From Darksidea phi (Eukaryota > Ascomycota > Dothideomycetes > Pleosporales > Lentitheciaceae), in contig JASJFT010000423.1 of NCBI GenBank assembly GCA_030770425.1, forward strand, positions 1-16,627: a stretch of DNA of 16,627 bases. The letters run 5' to 3'. Below the pieces are notes generated by a model. That model was not told the DNA's origin. It saw only the letters and a program-made list of their open reading frames with translations, and ran no database searches. This document shows positions 16,581 through 16,627 of the stretch, piece by piece; position 1 is the stretch's first letter, and the number at the start of each line of letters is the position of its first letter. The position numbers and the translations under genes were made by a program.

Positions 16581-16627
16581 CTTCTTCTTCTTCTTCTTCT
16601 TCTTCTTCTTCTTCTTCTTCTTCTTCT
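12978..16627 (-). CDS. HDA1 histone deacetylase complex subunit 2/3-like protein, 5' partial
   Basis: Minus-strand coding 16627-16164 and 16109-12978; 1197 residues visible, open at the window edge. The apparent start in the long frame (16529) is GTG, not ATG, so the true N-terminus lies upstream, beyond a run of at least 25 Lys codons. Order: poly-Lys; a long disordered Ser/Pro/Glu/Gln region (to about 590); an HDA2-3 family domain (about 590-865) with YVVPLPIEG, HVLLVLEDEDARLFDIVETFLKG (split as HVLLVLEDED, then ARLFDIVETFLKG), and PPDLIICLDG; a coiled coil (about 940-1157); and a short Gly/Arg/Pro tail ending LANLRNG. Hda2 and Hda3 partner the class II deacetylase Hda1 in the nucleus through a helicase-like fold that lacks ATPase motifs, with C-terminal coiled coils. 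The domain and coiled coil fit this well; I cannot say whether it is the Hda2 or Hda3 counterpart. Confidence 0.88.
16110..16163 (-). other. Probable in-frame 54-nt intron of the HDA2/3-like gene
   Basis: Perfect GTAAGT donor, perfect GCTAAC branch motif, CTCGCAG acceptor, all on the minus strand. It is a multiple of three with no stop, so it is invisible to frame-based gene finding. Removal joins ...SSASY|SCLTLSTQLEE. Three consensus signals at ordinary fungal spacing are unlikely by chance. Confidence 0.75.
16551..16627 (-). repeat. (CTT)n/(AAG)n microsatellite, in frame as poly-lysine
   Basis: At least 25 perfect trinucleotide units run to the last base. On the minus strand the phase reads AAG (Lys) and continues in frame into SPTRTSRVVERSPS of the HDA2/3-like protein. 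Its true length is not known because the window ends inside it. Confidence 0.95.

Noticed and set aside
1..16627. Secondary-metabolite cluster, transposon, tRNA or CRISPR content
   Set aside because: No synthase, transposase, long terminal or inverted repeats, tRNA promoter boxes with a cloverleaf, or spaced direct repeats could be seen. The repeats present are simple-sequence tracts.

Overview
This window is eukaryotic, from a filamentous ascomycete (Pezizomycotina; Dothideomycetes is my guess from protein flavour only). It has short GT-AG introns of 41-106 nt with CTAAC/CTGAC-type branch points, CT-rich leaders, no operons, and fungal families: a CipC-like stress protein, PPX1 exopolyphosphatase and an HDA1-complex subunit 2/3. 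There is no CRISPR array, IS element, rRNA or recognisable tRNA. The window opens on a G-run and closes inside a (CTT)n tract, so it may be a whole short contig.

Layout. 1-750 is non-coding. 751-1213 (-) is a two-exon CipC-like gene with TATA-like, STRE-like and AATAAA elements. 1214-1985 is a divergent promoter region holding an 18-bp dyad. 1986-2768 (+) is a single-exon alpha/beta-hydrolase of the acyl-protein-thioesterase type whose catalytic triad is gone. 3142-4484 (+) is PPX1, whose only intron splits the first metal-binding motif in an odd way. 4485-6146 is GC-rich leader with tandem repeats. 6147-11569 (+) is a four-exon, 1737-residue RasGAP-like protein, read here with an upstream first exon, a GC-AG intron and an in-frame stopless intron. 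11570-12977 is the convergent non-coding spacer. 12978 to the window end (-) is an HDA2/HDA3-type protein whose 5' end runs through a poly-lysine tract and off the window.

The genes do not form an obvious pathway. They look like ordinary conserved fungal genes: stress response, polyphosphate turnover, small-GTPase signalling and chromatin. The recurring oddity is proteins with enzyme folds but missing active-site residues: the hydrolase (Ser, Asp and His all replaced) and the RasGAP-like domain (both key arginines replaced). The HDA2/3 family is itself a known non-catalytic helicase-like fold. The second theme is splicing: one GC-AG intron, two 54-nt introns that can be retained without breaking the frame, and one PPX1 acceptor that appears to have moved 9 nt. 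I found no convincing new multi-gene system.
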